Source: Clostridium_S neuense
GTDB lineage: Bacteria; Bacillota; Clostridia; Clostridiales; Clostridiaceae
Direction: 5' to 3'
Assembly: GCF_045310695.1 (NCBI RefSeq)
Contig: NZ_JBJIAA010000015.1
Location: 97,475 to 161,474 of the forward strand
Length of the DNA: 64,000 nucleotides
Under the pieces are notes generated by a model. That model searched no databases. It was not told the DNA's origin and saw only the letters and a program-made list of their open reading frames with translations. Made by a program: the position numbers and the translations under genes. Below are positions 8,443-16,652 of the stretch, piece after piece. Each line of letters starts with the position of its first letter. Positions within the stretch are counted from its first letter, which is position 1.

Positions 8443-8584
8443 TTATCCACAATTATTGTGCATAACTCACAATTATATGTGAATATCTCAAACCTTATAC
8501 ACAATTGTATCCTCCACTAAAGTAGATTTTTCCCGTAAATGCAACACTATCTGACTAAATTATATAAACACACCTTGTGGATAA
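8443..8584. promoter_or_regulatory. cluster of four DnaA boxes
   Basis: Four exact matches to TTATNCACA lie within 142 bp: TTATCCACA at 8443-8451 (+), TTATGCACA at 8457-8465 (-), TTATACACA at 8495-8503 (+) and TTATCCACA at 8576-8584 (-). Weaker variants occur at 8478-8485 and 8587-8595. No dnaA, dnaN or AT-rich unwinding element with replication genes is nearby, so this is probably an extra-origin DnaA-binding cluster (titration or regulatory) rather than the chromosomal origin. Confidence 0.7.
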
Positions 8585-8635
8585 AATAATACACAGGTTT
8601 ATACTATCTGTCCTTGTTCTTAATTTAAAATAAAA

Positions 8636-8672
8636 AATAATAGCTTCACTTTTATATGAAACTATTATCTAT
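8636..8672 (-). terminator. terminator downstream of the esterase gene
   Basis: On the minus strand ATAATAGTTTCA pairs imperfectly with TGAAGCTATTAT around a short loop, followed by TTTTTTATTTT. It lies about 70 bases beyond the stop of the esterase gene. Confidence 0.65.
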
Positions 8673-8742
8673 CTATTAATTTTCAGATTAAAAAATATAA
8701 GTTTTTAATATAATGAACTTTCTTAGCTTTTTAACAAATATT

Positions 8743-9537
8743 TTATACTTGCAGCCAATTTAGTACATCTTGTATTTTCCTATCCCAAAAACCCCATTCA
8801 TGAATTCCATTCTCTTCCTCATATGTGTAATCATAATCAAGTTTTTTTATAAATTCTCTAAATTTAACATTATCTTGGTATAGAAGATCCTCTGTACCAC
8901 AGCATTGATATATCCTTGGCTTTTCACATCTCTTTTGTGAAAGTTCCTTTGTCAAATGAAATAAATCATGCTTGCTTCCCTCAATATCTGTGAAAGTTCC
9001 TAAAATACTCTCAATCTCATCTGCAGTCATAACAGAATTATAAGGATCCTTTTTAGTATCTTCATAAGTTCTAACAATATCGGTAACCCCAGATAAACTT
9101 GCTGCTGCAGCATATCTTTCTGGACAGCTTAAGGCAATTTTAAGCGCACCATATCCGCCCATGGAAAGACCTGCTATAAATGTATCCTCTCTCTTACTAG
9201 ATATATGAAAAAACTGCTGCATCAATGTTGGAAGTTCCTCAGTAATAAACGTAAAATACTTATATCCATGTACCATATCAGTATAAAATCCTCTTCCCCC
9301 ATTTGGCATAACAACAATCAAGTTTTTTTCTGCAACATATCTTTCTATGGAAGTTCTTCTAATCCAAATACTTTCATCATCTGACAGTCCATGTAAAAGA
9401 TACAAAACAGGAGAGTTACCATTAGCCTTTGCTCCTCCCATACCTATCTGAGTTTTGGTATTTTGAGGAAGTATAACCTTAGCAGACGTTGATAATCCTA
9501 AAACTTCAGAATAAAATTTACAATCAATAAGTGCCAT
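8743..9537 (-). CDS. estA: alpha/beta-hydrolase esterase, tributyrin esterase (EstA/esterase D) family
   Basis: 264 aa cytoplasmic serine hydrolase, with no signal peptide. The nucleophile elbow GLSMGGYGA (Ser near residue 125), an acid in CGTEDLLYQ and the histidine in GIHEWGFWD form the expected triad. The oxyanion/lid signature VLYLLHGLSDDESIW is typical of EstA and esterase D (S-formylglutathione hydrolase-like) proteins, which hydrolyse short-chain acyl esters. Length fits the family. It appears monocistronic, with its own terminator at 8636-8672. The physiological ester is unknown. Confidence 0.87.
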   Translation of the reverse strand: MALIDCKFYSEVLGLSTSAKVILPQNTKTQIGMGGAKANGNSPVLYLLHGLSDDESIWIRRTSIERYVAEKNLIVVMPNGGRGFYTDMVHGYKYFTFITEELPTLMQQFFHISSKREDTFIAGLSMGGYGALKIALSCPERYAAAASLSGVTDIVRTYEDTKKDPYNSVMTADEIESILGTFTDIEGSKHDLFHLTKELSQKRCEKPRIYQCCGTEDLLYQDNVKFREFIKKLDYDYTYEEENGIHEWGFWDRKIQDVLNWLQV

Positions 9538-9642
9538 AACTTTTCACCCCATTTATATATGCTTAACTTAAGTATTATTTATAATATACCATAACTATAT
9601 ATAAACACTCCATAAAAAAACACCTAAATTTTTCACATATTT

Positions 9643-10677
9643 CTATAAATCATCTACTAAAGTACTTGCTTTTGCATATGCTGTAGATTTTGCTTCAAAG
9701 AAATCCGTCTTTACTGAGTTCGCATCGGAATAAATATCTACCCAAAGAGCTGGATTTTCATCATATCCATCATATAGTGGTTCAAACCCAATTGCCTCAA
9801 GTCTTTTGTTTCCAAGATATTTAATATAGTCTTCTATAAGTTTCTTATTCAATCCTTGAATTTTATCACCTATTACATAGCTTCCCCAAGCAATTTCATG
9901 TTCTACACCAGTTTTAATCATTTCTCTAAGTTCCATTTTTACTTCTTTTGTAAACATCTGTGGTTCTTCCACCTGAAGTTCTTTTATAATATTTCTAAAT
10001 AACCACAAATGTGTATTTTCATCTCTATTTATATATCTTATTTCCTGTGCTGAGCCTGGCATTTTTCCGTTTCTTTCAAGATTATAAAAAAACATAAAAC
10101 CTGAGTAAAAATAAATACCTTCAAGTATGTAATTTCCCATTATCGTTTTTAAAAAATTTCTTTCATTTGGAGTCTTAACAAAATTATTGTATATATCTCC
10201 TATAAATTTATTCCTATTTAGAAGTATACTATCATCTTTCCACTGAAATAATATTTCATTTCTTTTCTCTGGAGAACATATTGTATCAAGCATATAACTG
10301 TAACTTTGAGAATGTACTGCTTCTTGAAAAGCCTGAATAGTAAGACACAAGTTAACTTCACTTGCTGTAATATAATTATTTATATTTCCAAGATTAGCTG
10401 TCTGAACAGAATCAAGAAATATAAGAAATGAAAGTATTTTGTCATAGGCAATTCTTTCATCCTTATTAAGTTTTCCATAGTCCTTTAAATCCTGCGATAA
10501 ATTTATCTCCTCTGGTATCCAGAAATTGTTCATAGCTTGTCTGTACCAATCTGAAACCCAGGTGTATTTCATATTATTAAAATCATTTAGATTAGTGGTA
10601 TTTCCATTAACCATCCTCTTTTTAGCTGTTTCTGTATCCCCATTTTCATTAAACAATGGCTTTCTAGTTATAGACAA
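9643..10677 (-). CDS. nrdB: class I ribonucleoside-diphosphate reductase, beta (radical) subunit
   Basis: 344 aa from a TTG start at 10677, preceded by AGGGGAGG at proper spacing; the open frame runs upstream to 10764 but overlaps nrdA and lacks a site. It holds the dinuclear metal centre and tyrosyl radical used by NrdA to reduce ribonucleotides. Ligand motifs are visible: the Asp in FLIFLDSVQ, Glu and His in FQEAVHSQSY with the radical Tyr four residues after the His, Glu in YILEGIYFY, and Glu/His in RDENTHLWLF. A Tyr-containing C-terminal tail is present for subunit contact. It is co-transcribed with nrdA under the NrdR boxes at 13000-13045. Confidence 0.93.
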   Translation of the reverse strand: MSITRKPLFNENGDTETAKKRMVNGNTTNLNDFNNMKYTWVSDWYRQAMNNFWIPEEINLSQDLKDYGKLNKDERIAYDKILSFLIFLDSVQTANLGNINNYITASEVNLCLTIQAFQEAVHSQSYSYMLDTICSPEKRNEILFQWKDDSILLNRNKFIGDIYNNFVKTPNERNFLKTIMGNYILEGIYFYSGFMFFYNLERNGKMPGSAQEIRYINRDENTHLWLFRNIIKELQVEEPQMFTKEVKMELREMIKTGVEHEIAWGSYVIGDKIQGLNKKLIEDYIKYLGNKRLEAIGFEPLYDGYDENPALWVDIYSDANSVKTDFFEAKSTAYAKASTLVDDL

Positions 10678-10744
10678 TTGAATTCCTCCCCTTCTGTCTT
10701 TTAAATTTAATAATTTTATTTTAAGCAAAGTATAAAAATTACAA

Positions 10745-12976
10745 TTATGCAGTGCAGCTTTCACAGTCTTCTACTGTTAGCGATTTTGATCTAACATAAT
10801 AAATACTCTTAACTCCAAGCTTACATGCTTCAATATATAAATTCATGATTTGTCTCATTGTATAATCCGTAGTTACATAAAGATTAAAGGATTGAGATTG
10901 ATCTATGTGCTTTTGCCTTATAGAATTTACCTTAACACATAGTTCTTGATTTATATTGTACGCTGAAATATAAAACCAATAATTATCCTGACAAAGATTT
11001 GGAGCAGTTTTTGGTGTTATGCTGCCTTTCTTTTCTTCCATCCAGAATCTTGATATAACTGGGTCTATTCCCTCAGAAGTTCCTGCAATAGTTGCTGTAG
11101 AGCCATTGGGTGCAACTGCCATAAGATATCCATTTCTCATACCATATTTCTTTATTTCTCCGTACAATTCCTGCCATTTAGCAGCTTCATATCCTCTCAT
11201 TTCAAAGTAAGCTCCATTATCCCAGTCAGAGCCTTCAAAGAACTCATATGCTCCCTTTTCCTTTGCCAGCTTCATAGATGCTTTGATTGCATAATAATTT
11301 ATTTTTTCATAAACCTTATCTGCAAATTCTAGGTGTGCGTCACTAGTCCATGGGATTTTGTTATTTGCAAGCATATGATGATATCCACTGGTTCCAAGCC
11401 CTATTCCTCTATATTTTTTATTCGTAACCTCTGCAAAAGGAACAGAATAATAATTTAAATCAATTACATTGTCCATAGCTCTTATTTGTGTTTCAACGAC
11501 ATATTCAAGCTCTTTATCGTTGTTAACATCTAGATTTCCCAGAACTATAGATGAAAGATTACATACTACAAAATCACCAGCTTTAGTCTTCTGAACTATA
11601 ATTTTATCTCCATTTTCATCTATTATTTCCTCCTGCAATATGTCCATTGAGCTCATGTTTTGCATTATCTCAGTACATAAATTTGATGAATATATCATAC
11701 CCTTATGTTTGTTAGGATTCATTTTATTTGCAGCATCCCTATAAAAAGCAAATGGAGTTCCTGTTTCTGCAGCACTCTTTATTATAAGCCTAACTATATC
11801 CTTAACTGACATGACTCTTTTAACAATCCTATCATCCTTCACACATTCAAAATATCTTTTTTCCCACTCTTCACCATAAAAATCTTCTAGGCAATAGCCC
11901 TTAACTGTGCTTATCTCATGAGGACACATCATGTACCAATCAGCATCTATATTTTCCTCTGCAAGCTTCCAAAAAAGATCTGGATAACATATTCCCGGGA
12001 AAACATCGTGCGCTTTCTTTCTGTCATCTCCATTATTGGTTCTAAGCTGAAGAAACTCTGGCAAGTCCTTGTGCCAAGCATCCAGCCAAACTGCAACACT
12101 TCCATTTCTAACACCAAGTTGATCTACAGCTACAGCTGTGTCATTAAAAAGTTTAACCCAAGGAACAACTCCTGCTGATGCACCTTTAAATCCTCTTATG
12201 GACGATCCCATAGCCCTTACTTTTCCAAAATATACTCCCATTCCCCCTCCAAATTTTGATACATTAGCAAAATTATCTAACGATTTATATATGCCTTTTA
12301 AACTATCATGCACTGTATCTATAAAGCAGGAACTAAGCTGATAAAAGGGCTTTCTAGCATTAGACATAGTTGGTGTCGCCATGGTTGCCTTTAAAGAGCT
12401 TAATACATCATAAAATTTCTTTGCAAAATACACTCTTTTTTCGCTTTTTTCTGGTATAGCAAGATGCATAGCTATTCCCATAAACATTTGCTGTGGAAGC
12501 TCAATTGTTTTTCTATTAAAATCTTGAATTAAATATCTGCTTGAAAGCAGTTTTATTCCACTATAAGTAAATAAAAAGTCTCTATCTTGTTTTATGAATT
12601 TTTCAAGTTCATCTACCTCAGCTTTTGAATAATTATCTAATATGTACTTTCCATATAAACCTTTTTCCGTCAACTCTAAAATAAAATCATAGAAATTTCC
12701 ATAAGGATTTCTTCCATCTGGTATATTCCTATTTTCTCTTACCTCATCATATAATTTTACTATGTATAATCTTGAGGCACAATCAAGCCACTTAGGTGCT
12801 GTAGGTGTTGTAAGTTCTAAACATACCTGAATAATCGAATCGATTAGTTCTTTACTACTCATACCTTCTCTTAAAATATGCTCAAGTGAGCTTAAAAGCT
12901 TTTTCCTATCATATAAATCCCATTCATCGTTTATGGCTTTCATTGCCTCATCACATAATTCTGTTAAATCTCTCAT
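10745..12976 (-). CDS. nrdA: class I ribonucleoside-diphosphate reductase, alpha (catalytic) subunit
   Basis: 743 aa from the ATG at 12976, which has GGAGGAG seven bases upstream (an ATG at 12997 lies before that site). The catalytic loop SSNLCTEI contains the Asn, radical Cys and Glu of the active site. The C-terminal EDCESCTA supplies the cysteine pair that is re-reduced by thioredoxin or glutaredoxin. PTMSNARKP and PNGSTATIAGTSEGIDP are other hallmark segments. The N-terminus has no recognisable ATP-cone, so overall activity regulation by dATP may be absent. It makes dNTP precursors with NrdB, encoded 67 bases downstream. Confidence 0.94.
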   Translation of the reverse strand: MRDLTELCDEAMKAINDEWDLYDRKKLLSSLEHILREGMSSKELIDSIIQVCLELTTPTAPKWLDCASRLYIVKLYDEVRENRNIPDGRNPYGNFYDFILELTEKGLYGKYILDNYSKAEVDELEKFIKQDRDFLFTYSGIKLLSSRYLIQDFNRKTIELPQQMFMGIAMHLAIPEKSEKRVYFAKKFYDVLSSLKATMATPTMSNARKPFYQLSSCFIDTVHDSLKGIYKSLDNFANVSKFGGGMGVYFGKVRAMGSSIRGFKGASAGVVPWVKLFNDTAVAVDQLGVRNGSVAVWLDAWHKDLPEFLQLRTNNGDDRKKAHDVFPGICYPDLFWKLAEENIDADWYMMCPHEISTVKGYCLEDFYGEEWEKRYFECVKDDRIVKRVMSVKDIVRLIIKSAAETGTPFAFYRDAANKMNPNKHKGMIYSSNLCTEIMQNMSSMDILQEEIIDENGDKIIVQKTKAGDFVVCNLSSIVLGNLDVNNDKELEYVVETQIRAMDNVIDLNYYSVPFAEVTNKKYRGIGLGTSGYHHMLANNKIPWTSDAHLEFADKVYEKINYYAIKASMKLAKEKGAYEFFEGSDWDNGAYFEMRGYEAAKWQELYGEIKKYGMRNGYLMAVAPNGSTATIAGTSEGIDPVISRFWMEEKKGSITPKTAPNLCQDNYWFYISAYNINQELCVKVNSIRQKHIDQSQSFNLYVTTDYTMRQIMNLYIEACKLGVKSIYYVRSKSLTVEDCESCTA

Positions 12977-12999
12977 TTCAATACTCCTCCACAACATCT

Positions 13000-13045
13000 A
13001 GTATATATATTGTGTTTATCCAGTCCAAACCACAATATATTGGCA
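13000..13045 (-). promoter_or_regulatory. tandem NrdR boxes upstream of nrdAB
   Basis: Two sites resembling the NrdR consensus ACACWATATATWGTGT lie in tandem, at 13000-13015 (right half exact) and 13030-13045 (left half nearly exact). They are 30 bp apart start to start, close to three helical turns, as is usual for paired NrdR boxes. They sit 24-70 bases upstream of the nrdA start, where NrdR would repress transcription when ATP/dATP load is high. nrdR itself is not in the window. Confidence 0.75.
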
Positions 13046-13108
13046 TATTCATTATAGTGCCTGCTTTAGTATTTTGTAAAACAAGATTTTGGGTTAAAAT
13101 CTCCCGTT

Positions 13109-13133
13109 AAAGTATACCATTATCGTATACTTT
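13109..13133. promoter_or_regulatory. palindromic operator candidate between nrdA and flavin reductase
   Basis: AAAGTATAC and GTATACTTT form a perfect 9-bp dyad with a 7-base spacer. It is 133 bases from the nrdA start and 107 from the flavin reductase start, so it could serve either promoter. The cognate regulator is unknown. Confidence 0.5.
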
Positions 13134-13239
13134 ACTTTTTCTCAAATTCCAATAGTTTCATACTTTTTATACTCTTGCTTGAAAAGTTAATAGTTTTGTT
13201 GTACTATACCTATAATTAAAAGTTTATAGGAGGCTATAC

Positions 13240-13746
13240 ATGTTTAAAGAAATTGATATTAAAGAACTACAATTCAATCCTTTTACAAAAATAAACAACG
13301 AATGGATGCTTATAACAGCTGGGACTAAAGAAAAATTTAATACAATGACTGCTAGTTGGGGTGGCTTTGGAATTCTTTGGGGCATGAATACGGCTACAGT
13401 GTACATTCGCCCTCAAAGATATACAAAAGAATTTGTTGATTCAAATGACACCTTTACAATAGCATTTTTTGATGAGAAATATAGAAACGCTCTTAATATA
13501 TGTGGCAGTGTTTCAGGAAGGGATACTGATAAAGTAAAAAAAGCTGGTCTCACTCCTTACTTTATTGATGACACTGCAGCCTTTGAAGAAGCAAGCATGA
13601 TAATGGTTTGTAAGAAAATATATAATCATACTATATCTCCACAAGATTTTTATTCAAAAGAAACTGATGAAAAAATGTATCCAAATAAAGACTATCATAC
13701 AATGTATATTGCTAAAATTGAAAAAGTACTTAAGAATGAGAAATAA
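13240..13746 (+). CDS. flavin reductase-like FMN-binding protein (flavoredoxin family)
   Basis: 168 aa. The sequence WMLITAGTKEKFNTMTASWGGFGILWG near residues 22-48, followed by VYIRPQRYTKEFVD, matches the flavin reductase-like split-barrel family found in clostridia and sulfate reducers (flavoredoxin). Such proteins bind FMN and pass electrons or reduce flavin with NAD(P)H. AGGAGG lies 6 bases before the ATG. The gene is single and ends at the hairpin at 13776. It is transcribed divergently from nrdAB, a context compatible with redox supply, but no functional link is shown. Partners are unknown. Confidence 0.8.
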   Translation: MFKEIDIKELQFNPFTKINNEWMLITAGTKEKFNTMTASWGGFGILWGMNTATVYIRPQRYTKEFVDSNDTFTIAFFDEKYRNALNICGSVSGRDTDKVKKAGLTPYFIDDTAAFEEASMIMVCKKIYNHTISPQDFYSKETDEKMYPNKDYHTMYIAKIEKVLKNEK

Positions 13747-13775
13747 ATTAATTAATTAAATAATTTTTTATTTAT

Positions 13776-13818
13776 TAACCGCGTGAAAAAAATACAATTT
13801 AAAATTCACACGGTTTTT
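13776..13818 (+). terminator. terminator of the flavin reductase gene
   Basis: AACCGCGTG pairs with CACACGGTT around an A/T-rich loop and runs into TTTTTCTTT. It lies about 30 bases past the stop codon at 13746. Confidence 0.75.
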
Positions 13819-13977
13819 CTTTAGACTTTTAGAATTCTAGCAAAACTTTTTGATAAAATACACTATATAATTTACATTTAGTTAAATATATTATATACTC
13901 ATATCTATTTTACCGTGGAAGCCTTTATTAAATTACCAGAAAAACATATAGCTAAAGATTAGAAGGGGGCATAAACT

Positions 13978-14274
13978 TTGTTTATAGATCATATCAAAAC
14001 TCTTAGTATTTTCATATTGGCTGGTGCTATAGCTTATTTATTCTTTAAAAATCTTGACTTCAAATATAAATATACCGAAAAAGCACGAGTTCATTTCAAA
14101 ATTAATAAAAAGTGGGAAGGCCTTATTTACTATTTAATTTTATTCATACCATTATTATCAATTTCCATTATAGGAATTTACTTTACTGACATATCTTCAA
14201 ACATATATGCTATTTTATGGGGAATAGCTCTAGGTATAAATACACATATGCAACAAAAGAACAATGCGAAATAA
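13978..14274 (+). CDS. small membrane protein of unknown function
   Basis: 98 aa, TTG start with GAAGGGGGC eight bases upstream. Three hydrophobic segments are visible: IKTLSIFILAGAIAYLFF (about residues 6-24), LIYYLILFIPLLSISIIGIY (46-68) and ISSNIYAILWGIALGI (70-90). A charged stretch rich in Lys/Arg (KYKYTEKARVHFKINKKW) lies between the first two. I do not recognise the family. The final codons GCG AAA TAA coincide with the start of the palindromic repeat region at 14266, so the native C-terminus may have been altered by repeat insertion. Confidence 0.6.
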   Translation: MFIDHIKTLSIFILAGAIAYLFFKNLDFKYKYTEKARVHFKINKKWEGLIYYLILFIPLLSISIIGIYFTDISSNIYAILWGIALGINTHMQQKNNAK

Positions 14275-14569
14275 CAGTATCTTGGAATATTATCAGGTAA
14301 GAATTTAATTGATTACAAAAATTCATGCCTAAAATTCCGTAGGTGCGGAGGAAAATCTTCCTTAATCCACTGTGAATGCGAAGTACGTGTATTACAGGAT
14401 AGTTTAAATAAAATTTTATAAATCTTAGGCAAAAAACTTTAAAAGCCTTAGATGTTTCAATTGCTTGAGCTTTTCTCAGCGAGTTATTGAAACTTCTTAG
14501 GCTTTTAAAGTTTTTTATCTTAGATTTATTAATTTTATTTAATATCCTGTGGTGCACTTACTTCGCATT
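14266..14569. repeat. palindromic repeat family copy B (composite)
   Basis: Three parts. First, 14266-14300 begins GCGAAATAACAGTAT, matching one end of copy A. Second, 14311-14375 holds the TTACAAAAATTC/GCCTAAAATTCCGTAGG hairpin module also seen at 8341 and 21803. Third, 14376-14569 is a complete palindrome whose ends both read TGCGAAGTA inward, followed by CAGGATA, AAATAAAAT and ATAAATCT on both arms, with apex TTTCAATTGCTTGAGC and GCGAGTTATTGAAA. The left boundary encodes the stop of the 13978 gene, and the right end meets the stop codon of the ABC exporter gene at 14568. Confidence 0.85.
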
Positions 14570-16652
14570 ATGCTGTTTCTTCTATAGCTGCTCCTGTAAA
14601 TTGACTATTGTAAAGATCTGCATAGAAACCTTTCTTTTCAAGGAGTTCATTGTGATTTCCCTGTTCTATTATAGTTCCATGATTCATAACAAGTATTAAA
14701 TCTGCATCTCTTATTGTAGACAATCTATGTGCTATTACAAAGCTGGTTCTGCCCTTCATTAAGTTATTCATAGCCTTTTGTATAGCAAGTTCAGTTCTTG
14801 TATCTACACTACTTGTAGCTTCATCAAGTATTAATATTTGAGGATCTGCAAGTATTGCACGAGCTATTGTTAATAGCTGTTTTTGTCCTTGCGAAATATT
14901 TGAAGCTTCTTCGTTTAATATTGTATTATATCCTTCAGGAAGAGTTCTTATAAAGTGATCAGCATGAGCTGCCTTTGAAGCCTTTATAATTTCTTCTTCT
15001 GTTGCTCCCTCTCTTCCGTAGGCAATATTATCTCTTATAGTTCCATTAAATAGCCATGTATCTTGAAGAACCATACCAAACATTTTTCTAAGATCATTTC
15101 TCTTAAATTCTCTTGTGTCAATTCCATCCACAGTAATTCTTCCATCATTAATCTCATAGAAACGCATTAAGAGATTTACGATTGTAGTCTTTCCAGCACC
15201 TGTTGGTCCTACAATAGCTATAGTCTGGCCTGGTTTTACATGTATATTAAGATTTTCCATAAGAAGCTCATTTTCTTTGTATCCAAAATGAACATTTTCA
15301 AACTTAACTTCTCCCTTAGCTGCCTCAAGCACTTCTGAATCTTCCTTATCAGGTTCTTCTTCTGTTTCTTCAAGAAGTTCAAAAACACGTTCTGCTGCTG
15401 CCATTGTTGACTGAATTATATTAGCTATATTAGCTGTTTGAACTATAGGCATTGTAAAGAGTCTGTTATATTGGAAAAATGCTTGAACATCACCTATTGC
15501 AATAGCTCCATTAGAAACAAGAATTCCTCCAGCTACACATACAGCAACATATCCTAGGTTGTTTACAAAGTTCATTAAAGGAAAGATTATACCAGACATA
15601 AACTGTGCCTTCCATCCAGAAGCATACAATCTATTGTTAATTTTATTAAATTCCTCTATAGAATCCTTTTCCTTACCAAAAGCCTTAACTATTTTGTGCC
15701 CTGTAAACATTTCTTCTACATGCCCATTAATCATTCCAAGTTCCTTCTGTTGAGCTGCAAAGAACTTTTGAGACTTTTTAGCAATAAACATAGTTATGAA
15801 AACAGAAACCGGTAATGTTAATACGCATATAAGTGTTAACCATCCGCTTATTGTAAGCATCATAACTATAGCTCCAATAATTTGTACAATAGAAGATATA
15901 AGCTGTGTTAAACTTTGTTGAAGGGTAGTTGCTACAGTATCAAGATCGTTAGTTACACGGCTAAGTATTTCACCATTAGTTTTTGAATCAAAATATTTTA
16001 ACGGTAATCTATTTAGCTTATCCTCAACATCCCTTCTCATTGTATAAACAGTCTTTTGAGCAACAGATGCCATTACAAATGACTGTATAAAATTAAATGC
16101 AGAACTTACTACATATAGTCCAATTAAAATAAGAATTATTCTTCCTATATAGTCGAAGTCAATTTTTCTTCCATACTTATTTACTACTTTAGTTATAGCT
16201 TGATTTATTTTTGCTTCTCCATTATTGATTGCTTTTTCTGCTGCAATTAATTTTGCCTGTCCTTGAACTATTTGTGGACTCTTTGCCATAGCCGGATTCA
16301 TCTTTATAGCAGCATCCAATTTATTTTTTTGTGCTTCTATTTCCTTTGCCTGTTTAGCAATCTTGTCTTTTTGAGTATCCAATTTTTGAGTTGCCATTTT
16401 ACCTATAAGCCCATCTGCAAGTTTTGTAGTTGCCTTACCCATAATTTTAGGACTAACAACGCTGAACATAACACTTAAAATTGCAGTTATAACAACTACT
16501 ATAAATCTCACCTTATAAGGTGCTAGATACTTCATAAGTTTTCTTAAAGTGCCTTTAAAATCCTTGGCTTTTTCTGCTGGTCTTCCCATTGGCGGGCCGC
16601 CACCAGGACCTCTATGATGCTTCATTGGGGGTGTTTTTCTATTTTCACTCAT
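14568..16652 (-). CDS. heterodimeric multidrug ABC exporter, canonical-site subunit (BmrD/LmrD-like)
   Basis: 694 aa half-transporter with an N-terminal six-helix domain and a C-terminal ATPase. An insertion of roughly 100 mostly charged, helical residues lies between the first two membrane helices (about residues 75-165), like the extracellular domain of B. subtilis BmrD. Walker A GPTGAGKTT, Walker B ILILDEATSS (catalytic Glu present) and H-loop VIAHRLS are normal, but the signature is ISQGQ instead of LSGGQ. This pairs with the degenerate Walker B and H-loop of the partner at 16649 to make one inactive ATP site, the hallmark of BmrCD/LmrCD-type exporters. The start overlaps the partner's stop (ATGA). 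Its stop codon abuts the repeat at 14376-14569. Confidence 0.9.
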   Translation of the reverse strand: MSENRKTPPMKHHRGPGGGPPMGRPAEKAKDFKGTLRKLMKYLAPYKVRFIVVVITAILSVMFSVVSPKIMGKATTKLADGLIGKMATQKLDTQKDKIAKQAKEIEAQKNKLDAAIKMNPAMAKSPQIVQGQAKLIAAEKAINNGEAKINQAITKVVNKYGRKIDFDYIGRIILILIGLYVVSSAFNFIQSFVMASVAQKTVYTMRRDVEDKLNRLPLKYFDSKTNGEILSRVTNDLDTVATTLQQSLTQLISSIVQIIGAIVMMLTISGWLTLICVLTLPVSVFITMFIAKKSQKFFAAQQKELGMINGHVEEMFTGHKIVKAFGKEKDSIEEFNKINNRLYASGWKAQFMSGIIFPLMNFVNNLGYVAVCVAGGILVSNGAIAIGDVQAFFQYNRLFTMPIVQTANIANIIQSTMAAAERVFELLEETEEEPDKEDSEVLEAAKGEVKFENVHFGYKENELLMENLNIHVKPGQTIAIVGPTGAGKTTIVNLLMRFYEINDGRITVDGIDTREFKRNDLRKMFGMVLQDTWLFNGTIRDNIAYGREGATEEEIIKASKAAHADHFIRTLPEGYNTILNEEASNISQGQKQLLTIARAILADPQILILDEATSSVDTRTELAIQKAMNNLMKGRTSFVIAHRLSTIRDADLILVMNHGTIIEQGNHNELLEKKGFYADLYNSQFTGAAIEETA

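Noticed and set aside
8443..8584. Chromosomal or plasmid replication origin at the DnaA boxes
   Set aside because: No dnaA/dnaN/rep gene, iteron array or clear AT-rich unwinding repeats are nearby; an extra-origin cluster is the more economical reading.
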